Assembly (NCBI RefSeq): GCF_002998435.1
Contig: NZ_CP027231.1
Span: 2,087,001-2,151,000 of the forward strand
Direction: 5' to 3'
DNA from: Bacteroides zoogleoformans
GTDB taxonomy: Bacteria; Bacteroidota; Bacteroidia; Bacteroidales; Bacteroidaceae
DNA: 64,000 nucleotides
Shown here: piece by piece, positions 9,232 through 18,611 of the stretch
How positions within the stretch are numbered: the stretch's first letter is position 1
Layout of the letters: every line of letters starts with the position of its first letter
Translations under genes and position numbers: made by a program
Notes under the pieces: generated by a model
What the model saw: only the letters and a program-made list of their open reading frames with translations
The model's database searches: none
What the model was told of the DNA's origin: nothing

Positions 9232-9234
9232 TTA
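9215..9234. repeat. IS982-like terminal sequence at the transporter stop codon
   Basis: The stretch ATTCCGCCAACGG is identical to the inner part of the right inverted repeat of the complete IS982 element at 58946-58967, and flanking bases are also similar. No transposase is left nearby. It may be the end of a decayed or excised IS982 copy, placed directly against the TAA stop at 9232-9234. Confidence 0.4.
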
Positions 9235-10578
9235 CGATTTATTCCGAGCATTCCAAACAAACAAAGCCAATAATACTGACAACAAGGCAGAACCTATCCA
9301 AAACCAATTGATATAAGTAAAGTCGTAAACTTCCACTCCGTCTATCATGGATTTGTTTCCTTCTATCAGCACACCACTCATCACGTCCTGAAGCCCTGCA
9401 CCAATATAACTGGCAATGCCCACCACTCCCAATGCAGCCCCCGAAGCATTACGAGGAGCTATATCAACGGCCATCAATCCACCGAGAAAACAAATCAGCA
9501 CACCGATACCAAGCCCGAACAACACCATTGCCACAGCATCCAACCCAAAATGAACTCCCGGCACAAGCAAAAAAAGGCAGAGGGCTGCAACATTCAGCAA
9601 ACCGAAAATCAAGGCAGGAACATTACGACGCCCTCCGAACAGTTTGTCAGAGATAACACCGGAAAACACGGTGCCCACAATGCCGCAAACCGAACTGATG
9701 GAGATGATGAAGCTGGCATCCAGCGTCGAGTAGCCTTTCTGCGCCTCCAAATAAAAAACGCCCCAACTGTTCACCGCATAACGGCTGATATACATGAAAG
9801 CGCTGCTGAGGGCCAATATCCAGATGGCAGGATTGCGAAGCACCTCTTTTTGAGCACGGTTGAACTCCTCGCTCTGCGATGCACTCATTTCTTTCTCCTT
9901 CTTAGGCTCATTAACGGCAGGAAACCCTTTGCTTTGCGGAGTATCGTGAAAAAAACGCCAGACAATCAAGGCACCGGTCAGTCCGACAAGTCCTGCCCCC
10001 AGAAAGCCATACCGCCAACCGAAAGCACTGACAATGGAAGCAACAACAATAAAAGTCATGGCTTCACCGATGTTATGGCTCGCACTCCAAAATCCATAGA
10101 AAGAGCCGCGCTGCTTATCCGTGAACCAACGTGACAATCCCACCACACAGGAAGCCGCACCTATTGACTGAAACCAACCGCTGATTCCCCAAAGGACAGC
10201 AAACAGGATGAATGAATTGACAAAGCCGAGGCAAAGGTTGACCAATGCCGTCACCAACAGTCCGGTGCTCATGAAGCGGTTTATATTGCTACGATCGGCC
10301 AGAAAGCCATTGGTGAACTTGCCGACAGCATAGGTAAAAAACAGCACCGAACCGATGATGCCCAATTCTGTTTCAGAAAAAACGCCCTCCTCCACTATCG
10401 GCTTCTTCACTACGTTCAAACTGAGACGGCAGACGTAATATATGCCATACCCCAGCGTCGCGGCAAGAAAAGTGGACCATTGCAGATGTTTCAAGCGACG
10501 TTTCTGTTCCGGCAAAGTCTCTCCATTACAAGGCCTCGCTTGCGAGACCTTGTAAAAATTGGCAATAAACTTCCACAT
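9232..10578 (-). CDS. MFS organophosphate:phosphate antiporter family (GlpT/UhpC type)
   Basis: Protein of 448 aa with about 12 hydrophobic segments and the family's features: YGIYYVCRLSLNVVKKP in helix 1, GKFTNGFLADRSNINRFM after helix 2 and GWRYGFLGAGLVG mid-protein. GlpT/UhpT relatives import glycerol-3-phosphate or sugar phosphates in exchange for phosphate; UhpC-like members sense them. It is 15 bp downstream of a glycerophosphodiester phosphodiesterase gene, so uptake of glycerol-3-phosphate released in the periplasm is the likely role. Last gene of the apparent sigma-FecR-SusCD operon. The exact substrate is inferred. Confidence 0.85.
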   Translation of the reverse strand: MWKFIANFYKVSQARPCNGETLPEQKRRLKHLQWSTFLAATLGYGIYYVCRLSLNVVKKPIVEEGVFSETELGIIGSVLFFTYAVGKFTNGFLADRSNINRFMSTGLLVTALVNLCLGFVNSFILFAVLWGISGWFQSIGAASCVVGLSRWFTDKQRGSFYGFWSASHNIGEAMTFIVVASIVSAFGWRYGFLGAGLVGLTGALIVWRFFHDTPQSKGFPAVNEPKKEKEMSASQSEEFNRAQKEVLRNPAIWILALSSAFMYISRYAVNSWGVFYLEAQKGYSTLDASFIISISSVCGIVGTVFSGVISDKLFGGRRNVPALIFGLLNVAALCLFLLVPGVHFGLDAVAMVLFGLGIGVLICFLGGLMAVDIAPRNASGAALGVVGIASYIGAGLQDVMSGVLIEGNKSMIDGVEVYDFTYINWFWIGSALLSVLLALFVWNARNKS

Positions 10579-10593
10579 GAGTTCTCAGCCCCC

Positions 10594-11490
10594 CTATTCG
10601 TGCAGATTCTTTGCTTTCAGATATTCCAGCAGGTAAGCAGGTCTGTCCGTCTGTATTATGCGACATCCCAGTGTATCAATCAGATATCCATAACCGGCAT
10701 CCGGGCTCTGCAAAGACATGTCGTCGTCATGTCCGCCTGCCATCGTGTCCCACAAAGTATTATACCAAATAAGAGAACGGCCGCTCAAAGCTGTCGCCAG
10801 TTTCTTAGGAAGCGGATTGGTGTCTTTTACATACAGCAACTCGAAAGCAACAGGAGCCATGTCCTTAATGAACTTTTCTATTTGCTCCTCAGCCCCCGGC
10901 GCATCAAGGTTTATAATGGGCATATAGATTACATCGTTCAAATAATCGCCGAATTGCTTCTTGACTTCTTCCACCGTCTTACGCCCTTTCATTATGATTT
11001 GCTTGGTGGTTCCCGTCTTCTGCATCAGTTCATAAATCCGGTCAAAATAAGCGTCTGCTTTATCCAGATTTATCATAATCTTACCTTTGGCGTGAAGCAA
11101 AGCCTCCTCCAAAGTAGGGACTTTGTGAATGGTACGGATATTACAGCCATTCTTTAACTTCAATTGCCGTATCTCATCAAGCGTGTTTTCAGAAACCAAG
11201 CCTTTTCCGGTAGTGGTACGATCCAATGACTTATCATGCATCAATATCAGTTCACCGTCTTTTGTCTCCATTACATCCAGCTCCACAATGTCCACACCCA
11301 TCTTAATGGCGTTGTCTATCGCCTCCAATGAGTTCTCAGGAAAATTACGCCAGTCGCCACGATGAGCTACCACGACCACCGAGCTTTGGTCGCGATTCAT
11401 TAGTTTTTCACGAATCTGTGTAACGCGGTCTTGAGCAGAAAGCTGCAATAAAGCAAAAAATGTAAACAGCAACAAATATATCTTTCTCAT
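10594..11490 (-). CDS. Periplasmic glycerophosphodiester phosphodiesterase
   Basis: Protein of 298 aa with a signal peptide (LQLSA-QD). The GDPD catalytic pattern is present: HRGDWRNFPENSLEAID (about 43-59), VELDV with the metal-binding Glu and Asp, and LMHDKSLDRTT with the second catalytic His. These enzymes cleave glycerophosphodiesters such as glycerophosphocholine or glycerophosphoinositol to glycerol-3-phosphate plus an alcohol. It lies between susD and a GlpT-type transporter with gaps of 25 and 15 bp, which suggests capture, cleavage and import by one operon. Confidence 0.9.
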   Translation of the reverse strand: MRKIYLLLFTFFALLQLSAQDRVTQIREKLMNRDQSSVVVVAHRGDWRNFPENSLEAIDNAIKMGVDIVELDVMETKDGELILMHDKSLDRTTTGKGLVSENTLDEIRQLKLKNGCNIRTIHKVPTLEEALLHAKGKIMINLDKADAYFDRIYELMQKTGTTKQIIMKGRKTVEEVKKQFGDYLNDVIYMPIINLDAPGAEEQIEKFIKDMAPVAFELLYVKDTNPLPKKLATALSGRSLIWYNTLWDTMAGGHDDDMSLQSPDAGYGYLIDTLGCRIIQTDRPAYLLEYLKAKNLHE

Positions 11491-11515
11491 AATTTCACGG
11501 ATTTCAAAACAACTT

Positions 11516-12886
11516 TTATTCTATAATATATCCCTCATTTTGCCAACCTGTTTTATCATTGACATTCTCTATTTCGGTCAAAGGAACCGGATAAAACTGG
11601 CGATAGCTGGCAATTCCGGGAAATATGGAAGACATCTGACCTGTGCGCACAATGTCAAACCATCGGTCGCACTCTAAAGCAAGTTCCAGACGCCGCTCCT
11701 TATATACCGCCCGGCGGAAGAGTTCCTTTGTAGACAGTTCGTCTAATGTCTTACCGGTAAGTCCTGCGTTTATGCGTACGGCATTCAGGGCATCCAAAGC
11801 CTCTTGTGTAGGAGTGGCGGCAAGCTCATTAGCCGCTTCGGCATACATCAACATTACTTCAGCGCAACGCAACACAGGAAAATCGGCACTGGTTTCGTTG
11901 TTTGTAGCAGGCGCATCAAATTTGCCCGGACGCTTTCCACTACCGGTAGGAGCGACCAATGCCTTACGGTTGTCCGCGTTGCTTTCAAATTCCGACTGTT
12001 CTAAAGAAATGACATTGCCATTATCATTGTTGCGATAGCGATTATTCTGGTGGACAGACTCGCCAATTCCGCCCTTAAGATATTGAACGGCGAAAATGAT
12101 ATCCTTGCTTGTTTTCAGATTATTAGGGAAAGTTTGCGGCATAGGCACCAACATCAAATCCTTCTCTGCCTTGATGGCTGCCATTACCGGGGCAAGCTCA
12201 TTGACAACCCCCTGATAGTTTTTTCTATACAAGTGGACCTTTGCCAGCAACGCATGAGCAGCATACGAAGTGACACGACCTCTTTCCGCCTCTGCCCAAA
12301 CAGCAGGCAAGCTCTGGGCCACGGTCAGGTCTTTGACTATCCGGTCATAAACCTCACCGACGGCAGCACGCTTATTATTACGTGCTTCTGCCACAGCCTG
12401 AGTCTTAGTGACGACGGGCACTTCACCCCACAAGCGAACCAGATTAAAATAACACAATGCACGTATAAACGAGGCTTGTCCGACTATACGAGTTCGTTGT
12501 TCTTCAGACATTGATACCTGTTCCATATTTTGAAGTACCAAGTTGCAACGATAAATCGTTTTGTAGAGCGAAAGCCAAGCGCCTGACAAATTGGAGTTTG
12601 CCGGGGTCTCAGTAAACACTTCTATCTGGTATCTGATACCGCCACTGGCACCGGAATTATCATCTTTTACATTGTCGCCACGCACTTCCATCAAAGTCAT
12701 GAACGTTGCTCCATACTGGCCACTGGACTGCAACTCATCATAAAGGCCTATAACGGCTCCTTCCAACCCTTTTACATCTTTATAAAACGTCTCTTCCGTA
12801 GGAAAATCAATGGGTTTCAGATCTATAAAATCATTACAGCTTGAAAGAATTATTGCTGTAAAAACCAATATTATTATTTTTTTCAT
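11516..12886 (-). CDS. SusD/RagB-family nutrient-binding lipoprotein
   Basis: Protein of 456 aa with a lipoprotein signal (ILSSC near residue 17) followed by NDFIDLKPIDFPTEETFY, the typical SusD N-terminus, and the C-terminal KERRLELALECDRWFDIVRTG block conserved in the family. SusD proteins form the lid of the SusC channel and bind ligand at the cell surface. It follows susC by 16 bp. Neighbours point to a glycerophosphodiester-type ligand rather than an ordinary glycan, which is inference only. Confidence 0.95.
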   Translation of the reverse strand: MKKIIILVFTAIILSSCNDFIDLKPIDFPTEETFYKDVKGLEGAVIGLYDELQSSGQYGATFMTLMEVRGDNVKDDNSGASGGIRYQIEVFTETPANSNLSGAWLSLYKTIYRCNLVLQNMEQVSMSEEQRTRIVGQASFIRALCYFNLVRLWGEVPVVTKTQAVAEARNNKRAAVGEVYDRIVKDLTVAQSLPAVWAEAERGRVTSYAAHALLAKVHLYRKNYQGVVNELAPVMAAIKAEKDLMLVPMPQTFPNNLKTSKDIIFAVQYLKGGIGESVHQNNRYRNNDNGNVISLEQSEFESNADNRKALVAPTGSGKRPGKFDAPATNNETSADFPVLRCAEVMLMYAEAANELAATPTQEALDALNAVRINAGLTGKTLDELSTKELFRRAVYKERRLELALECDRWFDIVRTGQMSSIFPGIASYRQFYPVPLTEIENVNDKTGWQNEGYIIE

Positions 12887-12902
12887 ATCACTGTTTTTAA
12901 GA

Positions 12903-15900
12903 TTAAAACGTAAGATTAACGCCTATCGAGGTCGTTCTTGCCAATGGATACACACCGTAATCTTCTCCATTGGTCATTGCGGCAGTGCGATTTGACACCT
13001 CCGGATTATATCCCTCATAACTTGTAAAGGTAAATGGATTTTGGACGGAACAATATATACGGGCAGACTTCAAATACACCTTCCGAAGCCAGCTTTCCGG
13101 CAACGTATAGCCCAAAGATATGTTCTTGATGCGCAGATAAGAGCCGTCTTCCACATGCCATGTAGAGGTTATGCCGTTCTGTCCTTTGCTGACACGATTG
13201 GCACGTACATTCATTCCACTACCGGGATTATCCTCCGACTTCCAGCGATTGATAGCCCCTTTGTAGTTATTCATATTTCCTTCATGGTTATAAAAATATC
13301 GCCGTGACAGGTTCAGAATCTCATTACCTTGCACTCCTTGGAAAACAATACCGAAGTCGACACCCTTCCAAGCCAATGTAGCACCGAAACCATAAGTAAA
13401 ATCGGGCATGTAATTACCCACAATGGCACGATCCGTATCCGAAATATCCAATATCTTGTCTCCATTGACATCCTTAAATTTAAAATCACCCGGTTTTGTG
13501 TCAGCCAATCCATAATTGGTGGGAGAATCCTTATAGTGCAAAGCAGCATCCACCTCAGCCTGATTCTTATAAACGCCTTCTACGATAGGAAGATAATAAC
13601 TTCCGATTGCTTCACCCACGCGAGTTATAAAATAGGCATTGCTCACTGAACCGGAAGATATAATATCTGCATTGCCCGGCCCGAGCTCTTTCACTTCGTT
13701 GATATTCTTTGAGATATTGAAATAAAGACTCCAGTTGAGGTCGCCCGTCTTCTGGTTGGTTGCAATATTAAACTCCACTCCCTTATTGTTCACTTTACCG
13801 ATATTTTCCAAACGAGTACTATAACCCGTCATCATTGGCACAGGCACATTCAAAAGCAAGTCATACGTGTTACTGTTATATACATCCAAGCCCAAAGTCA
13901 AGCGGTTCTTGAATAGCGATGCATCGAACCCCACATTCACCTGTGCAGTCTTTTCCCAACGCAATTCGGGATTAGGCATACTCTTGGGCGCCGCTCCCTT
14001 GACAGCCTCCGCACTGCCTCCACCCAGCACATAGCTAAGATAGGCAACTTCACCTTGCGCACCATAGTTGGGTATACGGAAGTTACCCGTCAGACCATAG
14101 CTGGCACGCAGTTTCAAATCATCGATGAAAGACAAAGACTTCATGAATTTTTCTTCAGTCATACGCCATCCAGCAGATATTGACGGGAACCATCCCCATC
14201 GGTTGTCTTTACCAAAACGGGAAGCGCCATCTGCACGAATAGCCCCGGTAAGCATATATTTGCCTCTATAATTATACTGGAGTCGGGTAAGTCCCGAAAG
14301 TAAAGCCCACTCAGAAGCCTGCGTATTGCCACGGGTAACAGTACCTGCATTCAACGTCGGTACAGTATTTGTGATGAATCCATTGGCAAAGGCATAGGTG
14401 CTTTCATCTCTTTGGTATTGCATGGTCCAGCCGGCTAATGCAGCAAACGAGTGGCCATCGACTACCTTATTATAGTTCATCGTTTGTTCAAACAACCAGT
14501 TATACATCTTGCCAGTTCGTGCAGTTGCTTCGGGAACAGACTCCGGATTACCCTCCGTGTTAGAAATTGGGATGGTGGACGGGCGAAAAGTATCTCTCGA
14601 ACTGCTATATATATCCACACCAAAATTGGCACGATATTTCAACTCCGGCATAAAAGCGACTTCTCCATAAGCATTGCCAAAGATGCGGGATGCTTTCGTT
14701 TCATCTTTCTGCAACATAGCCAATGCCACGGGATTCCAGACTTGCGTCTGACTATTACCTTTCCTGACAGTACCATTCGGGAGCACCGTTTGCGTATTCG
14801 AGCTCCAAGCGTTTTGAATGAAAGAAAAAGAACCGTCGGGATTATATACCGGGAATATAGGGGCACTGTGCAAGGCAGAAGCTATGATGCCACCGCCATT
14901 GGAATTATAAGCACCGTCCGAATTGACAGCATTTTCTATTGTCACAGAAGGACTTAACGATAATCCGAACTTAAAGATACCTTCGGTTACATCAAGGTTG
15001 AAGCGTGAACTATAACGGGTAAAATCACTGTTGACAATGACACCTTCTTGTGATAAATAATCGACAGATGCATAATACCTTATCTTCTGACTGCCACCGG
15101 AAACGGCAACAGAGTGGCTCTGCATGCCTGCCGTACGGAAAATCTCATCTTGCCAATCTGTGTCAATCAGCCCCTTCTTTCCTCTCAGATATGGCAAAAT
15201 CTCCATGGGAACGATTGTATTATAATCATTATTGGTGTTCTGCAGACGAGTAGCATTATCATCCGATATATTATAAGGCAAAGGACTCTTATTTTGCGCT
15301 ATGAGTTTTCGGTTGACCGACTCCATTTTATCCTTATACGTATTATTACGGGCATCATTCACCAAGTCGGCATACTCATAGGCATTGAGCATGTCTATCT
15401 TTTTGGAAACCGTCTGCCAACCATAAAATCCGTTATAAGAGACTGTGGCACGTCCCTCTTGTCCTTTCTTGGTAGTTATCAATACCACACCGTTTGAACC
15501 GCGTGAACCGTAAATTGCAGCTGAAGAAGCGTCTTTCAGCACCTCGATGGATTCCACGTCATTCAGATTAAACGTATTCAGTTGCTCTTTAGCAAGCGGC
15601 ACACCGTCTACAACATATAACGGAGAAGTTCCTGCCGTAATGGTTCCCGTTCCACGTACTTTAATCTGCAAAGAAGAACCCGGAGCACCCGTCGACTGCG
15701 ACACCTGCACCCCCGGCATCCTGCCTACCATGGCCTCTGCCATAGAAGTTACCGGCTGTCCCTTCATGTCGCTTGCACGAAGACTGGCAATAGCCGTTGT
15801 TACATCACGCTTCTTCTGTACTCCATAACCCACAACTACCACTTCTTCCAGCAATTCACTATCTTCTTTCAGCGTAATTTTCACCAACCCCTTACTATCC

Positions 15901-16412
15901 GCTTTCAGCTCTACCGTCTGATACCCGATATATGAGATAGAAATGACGGCATCTTCCGGAACGTCAGTCAACGTATAGTTTCCATCCATATCGGTAATCA
16001 AGCCATTGGTCGTACCTTTCACAATTACACTGGCGCCAATCACCGGCTCACCATTTTGATCAATGACAGTACCGGAAATTCTTTTCATCTTGCCGTTTTG
16101 TTTGGTTGCATCAGAAGCAGCTTTTGCTTTCAGGTAGATTTTTGTCTCGCCAATCTCAAAATCCACATTCATGTCTGCAAGCAAGCGGTGAAGTAGCTTG
16201 GATAGTTCTTCTTTATCCGCCTGAATGGAAACAATCTTTTCGGGATTTACCGTAGGCCTGCTATAGGCCACTGTGAGCCCGGTTTGTTGCGTAATAGTAT
16301 CAAAAACCTTCTCCAACTTCACTTGCCGGAGATTCATTGACACCTCTTGGGCTGAAACTGCAAAGCAAACAGCAAAACAGAAAAGCAGCACAAATAAAAT
16401 CCTGTGTTTCAT
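12903..16412 (-). CDS. SusC/RagA-family TonB-dependent transporter with STN domain
   Basis: Protein of 1169 aa starting at the ATG at 16412, which directly precedes the signal peptide. Order: STN (secretin/TonB short N-terminal) domain at about 25-95 (KVFDTITQQTGLTVAYSRP), carboxypeptidase-like domain (SGTVIDQNGEPVIGASVIVK), TonB box-like EVVVVGYG, plug (SSAAIYGSRGSNGVVLITTK) and a 22-strand barrel ending in F. The STN domain is the signalling part that talks to a FecR anti-sigma factor, matching the FecR and sigma genes directly upstream. Transports ligand across the outer membrane with SusD. Confidence 0.95.
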   Translation of the reverse strand: MKHRILFVLLFCFAVCFAVSAQEVSMNLRQVKLEKVFDTITQQTGLTVAYSRPTVNPEKIVSIQADKEELSKLLHRLLADMNVDFEIGETKIYLKAKAASDATKQNGKMKRISGTVIDQNGEPVIGASVIVKGTTNGLITDMDGNYTLTDVPEDAVISISYIGYQTVELKADSKGLVKITLKEDSELLEEVVVVGYGVQKKRDVTTAIASLRASDMKGQPVTSMAEAMVGRMPGVQVSQSTGAPGSSLQIKVRGTGTITAGTSPLYVVDGVPLAKEQLNTFNLNDVESIEVLKDASSAAIYGSRGSNGVVLITTKKGQEGRATVSYNGFYGWQTVSKKIDMLNAYEYADLVNDARNNTYKDKMESVNRKLIAQNKSPLPYNISDDNATRLQNTNNDYNTIVPMEILPYLRGKKGLIDTDWQDEIFRTAGMQSHSVAVSGGSQKIRYYASVDYLSQEGVIVNSDFTRYSSRFNLDVTEGIFKFGLSLSPSVTIENAVNSDGAYNSNGGGIIASALHSAPIFPVYNPDGSFSFIQNAWSSNTQTVLPNGTVRKGNSQTQVWNPVALAMLQKDETKASRIFGNAYGEVAFMPELKYRANFGVDIYSSSRDTFRPSTIPISNTEGNPESVPEATARTGKMYNWLFEQTMNYNKVVDGHSFAALAGWTMQYQRDESTYAFANGFITNTVPTLNAGTVTRGNTQASEWALLSGLTRLQYNYRGKYMLTGAIRADGASRFGKDNRWGWFPSISAGWRMTEEKFMKSLSFIDDLKLRASYGLTGNFRIPNYGAQGEVAYLSYVLGGGSAEAVKGAAPKSMPNPELRWEKTAQVNVGFDASLFKNRLTLGLDVYNSNTYDLLLNVPVPMMTGYSTRLENIGKVNNKGVEFNIATNQKTGDLNWSLYFNISKNINEVKELGPGNADIISSGSVSNAYFITRVGEAIGSYYLPIVEGVYKNQAEVDAALHYKDSPTNYGLADTKPGDFKFKDVNGDKILDISDTDRAIVGNYMPDFTYGFGATLAWKGVDFGIVFQGVQGNEILNLSRRYFYNHEGNMNNYKGAINRWKSEDNPGSGMNVRANRVSKGQNGITSTWHVEDGSYLRIKNISLGYTLPESWLRKVYLKSARIYCSVQNPFTFTSYEGYNPEVSNRTAAMTNGEDYGVYPLARTTSIGVNLTF

Positions 16413-16516
16413 AACTTTTATTTTTAGATTAACACTTAGTATAAAAATCACTTTATACAGAATAGACACACAGAACTTAAAAACGGGTGAGAGAAAAAGA
16501 GACTTTTTTGAGTTTT

Positions 16517-17521
16517 TTATTTGGAGGTGACTATTACTTCTTTCTTTATCTCATTATATTTAAATTGAAGCGGTGCAATTTTCTCCAAATCCCGTAGAAT
16601 TCTTTCAAGAGGAATATTTTCTGATGTAAGAGTGAAATATACGCTCCAAGCATTCTTGCCCTCTATCTTAAAATCGACGTCATACCAACGCCCCAACACG
16701 CTGGCAACTTCGGCCAACGAGGCATTTTTGAAAGCTATCACATTCGCTTTCCACAGGAAAGCTATGTTATCGACGTTCCGGGAAACCGTGCAGCGTTTAC
16801 TTGCGCGATTGTAAACCAGTCGTTCGCCGGGTTGCAACGGATATTCCTTGTCCGAAGGAAGAGCCAATTTAATACGTCCTTCATCAAGGCACACCGTGAT
16901 ATTCTGACTTTCAGGATAAGCCTGCACATTGAATGATGTACCCAAAACATGAAGGGCCGAGCTTTCGAGATTAACAATAAAAGGGCAGTGGGAATTTTTG
17001 GATACAACAAAATATGCTTCCCCGTCCAAATAAATCTCACGGCTGAACAATGCAAACTTCTTGGGATATTTCAACCGGGTATCCGAATTGACATATACGC
17101 GTGTACCATCCTGAAACATCATTTGTAAGCGTTCACCCTTTGGCACATAAACTTCCTCATAGCCGGAATTGCCGAACAAGTCTACACGCATATTTACTTG
17201 AACAAACAACCCTCCCAGCAAAATGAACGGGATAACCACAGCCGCTACACGTAAAGAGAGTCGGCGAATCCGTCTCCGCCGGATGTTTTGACGAATACGG
17301 ACAAACATCTCCTCCGACGGAACAGCATGATCCACATAAAGTTCTTCGTAATCGGCTTTTATTTGTTCCGCATCCCGTTCCATGCTACGTGACAGGTAGG
17401 CGGTGCCCTCATCGGTTGCAAACCATTTTGCAACCAATTGCGCGATTTCAGGAGTAGATGTTCCACTCAATACATCCTGTATTTGTTTCTCGGTTGGTTT
17501 ATCTATGATTTTATTATCCAT
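16517..17521 (-). CDS. FecR-family anti-sigma factor
   Basis: Protein of 334 aa: cytoplasmic N-terminal ~85 residues (sigma-binding part), one membrane helix at about 90-110 (LSLRVAAVVIPFILLGGLFV), then a periplasmic FecR domain (YVPKGERLQMMFQDGTRVY, EAYFVV, VLGTSFNVQAY) and a C-terminal STN-like DUF4974 segment (FKNASLAEVASVLGRWYDV). It holds the ECF sigma factor until the SusC STN domain signals ligand. Its start overlaps the sigma gene by 19 bp, which implies translational coupling. Confidence 0.95.
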   Translation of the reverse strand: MDNKIIDKPTEKQIQDVLSGTSTPEIAQLVAKWFATDEGTAYLSRSMERDAEQIKADYEELYVDHAVPSEEMFVRIRQNIRRRRIRRLSLRVAAVVIPFILLGGLFVQVNMRVDLFGNSGYEEVYVPKGERLQMMFQDGTRVYVNSDTRLKYPKKFALFSREIYLDGEAYFVVSKNSHCPFIVNLESSALHVLGTSFNVQAYPESQNITVCLDEGRIKLALPSDKEYPLQPGERLVYNRASKRCTVSRNVDNIAFLWKANVIAFKNASLAEVASVLGRWYDVDFKIEGKNAWSVYFTLTSENIPLERILRDLEKIAPLQFKYNEIKKEVIVTSK

Positions 17522-18138
17522 ACTATAAAATAGACACTCAGACTCTTCAACAAGGTGAGGTATGTAACAATTATTAGCATTTTATGTAAATAAACACGCA
17601 ACAACTTCAAAGCTTCCGAATAGTGGGTTTTTATCGTGTTGATAGAGAGTTGCAGCCGATCGGCTATTTCTTGATTACTCAATTCTTCCTGCACTTTCAT
17701 CAAGCAAATATCGCGCTTTTGAGGTGGAAGCTTTTCCAAAGCCTTGTAGAATAATGACATCAGCTCTTTTTTCTCCAGATTTTCTACCAAAGTATCCTCA
17801 TACTCGGGAGTGTCCTGTGCCAGCTCATAGTTTTTGGCAATGGCATTATTTTCATTGCGAATCACATTCAGAATATGGTTTTTGTTCATTGTTACCAAGT
17901 AATTTTTCAAGCTGATTCCCACACGGACTTCCGTACGGTATTCCCAAAAGCGAGTAAAGACATGTTGCACTGCATCTTTCGCCATTTCCGTATCCATCAA
18001 ATAACGATACGACATGACATAAAGCAACTTATGATATCTACGATAGATTTCTGTAAATGCAACTATATCTCCTCGCTCCACTTTAGCAAAGAGAATTTCA
18101 TCATTATCTGTTATAGGAATATCAGTATATGATTGCAC
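17503..18138 (-). CDS. ECF RNA polymerase sigma factor (FecI type)
   Basis: Protein of 211 aa with sigma region 2 (FTEIYRRYHKLLYVMSYRYL, then DAVQHVFTRFWE) and region 4 (LPPQKRDICLMKVQEELSNQ, IADRLQLSINTIKTHYSEAL). The frame begins with GTG at 18138; no better ATG lies upstream in frame. It heads the sigma-FecR-SusCD-GDPD-transporter set and should switch on susC and downstream genes. The last ~25 residues are unusually hydrophobic (IIVTYLTLLKSLSVYFIVWI), a tail that overlaps the fecR start. Confidence 0.93.
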   Translation of the reverse strand: MQSYTDIPITDNDEILFAKVERGDIVAFTEIYRRYHKLLYVMSYRYLMDTEMAKDAVQHVFTRFWEYRTEVRVGISLKNYLVTMNKNHILNVIRNENNAIAKNYELAQDTPEYEDTLVENLEKKELMSLFYKALEKLPPQKRDICLMKVQEELSNQEIADRLQLSINTIKTHYSEALKLLRVYLHKMLIIVTYLTLLKSLSVYFIVWIIKS

Positions 18139-18611
18139 GTCTCTGGTTGTTTTTCCACATCATCGTAGCGAAGATAACGCAACTTTATCAAAAGAACAAA
18201 AGATTCAAAAGAAAACCGTATATCTGACAAATGAGAATTCCATCTTTATGGAACAAAAAACAGAAACATACAAGATGAATAAAGAAGCGTTTCTTGCATA
18301 TTGTTCATAACTATATCCCCTTTTGAATCTCCAGCAGCATTTCTGTTCGCCGGTTTGTGCATGTGCCACGACAAGAGTATCGATTCCTGATTACTCACAA
18401 ATATTTCTGCCGAACCAAGATTCTTTCAGAGCCGAAGTCTCTGTTTGAAGAGGGGTGGTAGAAAATACGGGAGTTGAGAGGGAACACTGTTCGGAAAGAA
18501 ACAGAAAAGGAACCGGATAAAAAACTTTTGAGGAAAAAAAAGGCCGGCTCTGAATATAATGCGTTATAAATATTATCTTTGCGGTTCGAATCAGGAAAAC
18601 TCAAACTACTT
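18139..18611. other. Divergent intergenic region between ECF sigma and GT32 genes
   Basis: No gene supported. On the plus strand a Bacteroides-type -7 box TATCTTTG lies at 18574-18581, about 30 bp before the GT32 start. On the minus strand a related TATCTTCG at 18169-18176 could serve the sigma gene. The bulk is AT-rich and I see no further structure. Confidence 0.5.

Noticed and set aside
18575..18611. tRNA-like GGTTCGAATC string
   Set aside because: No acceptor stem, anticodon arm or CCA context; it overlaps a promoter.
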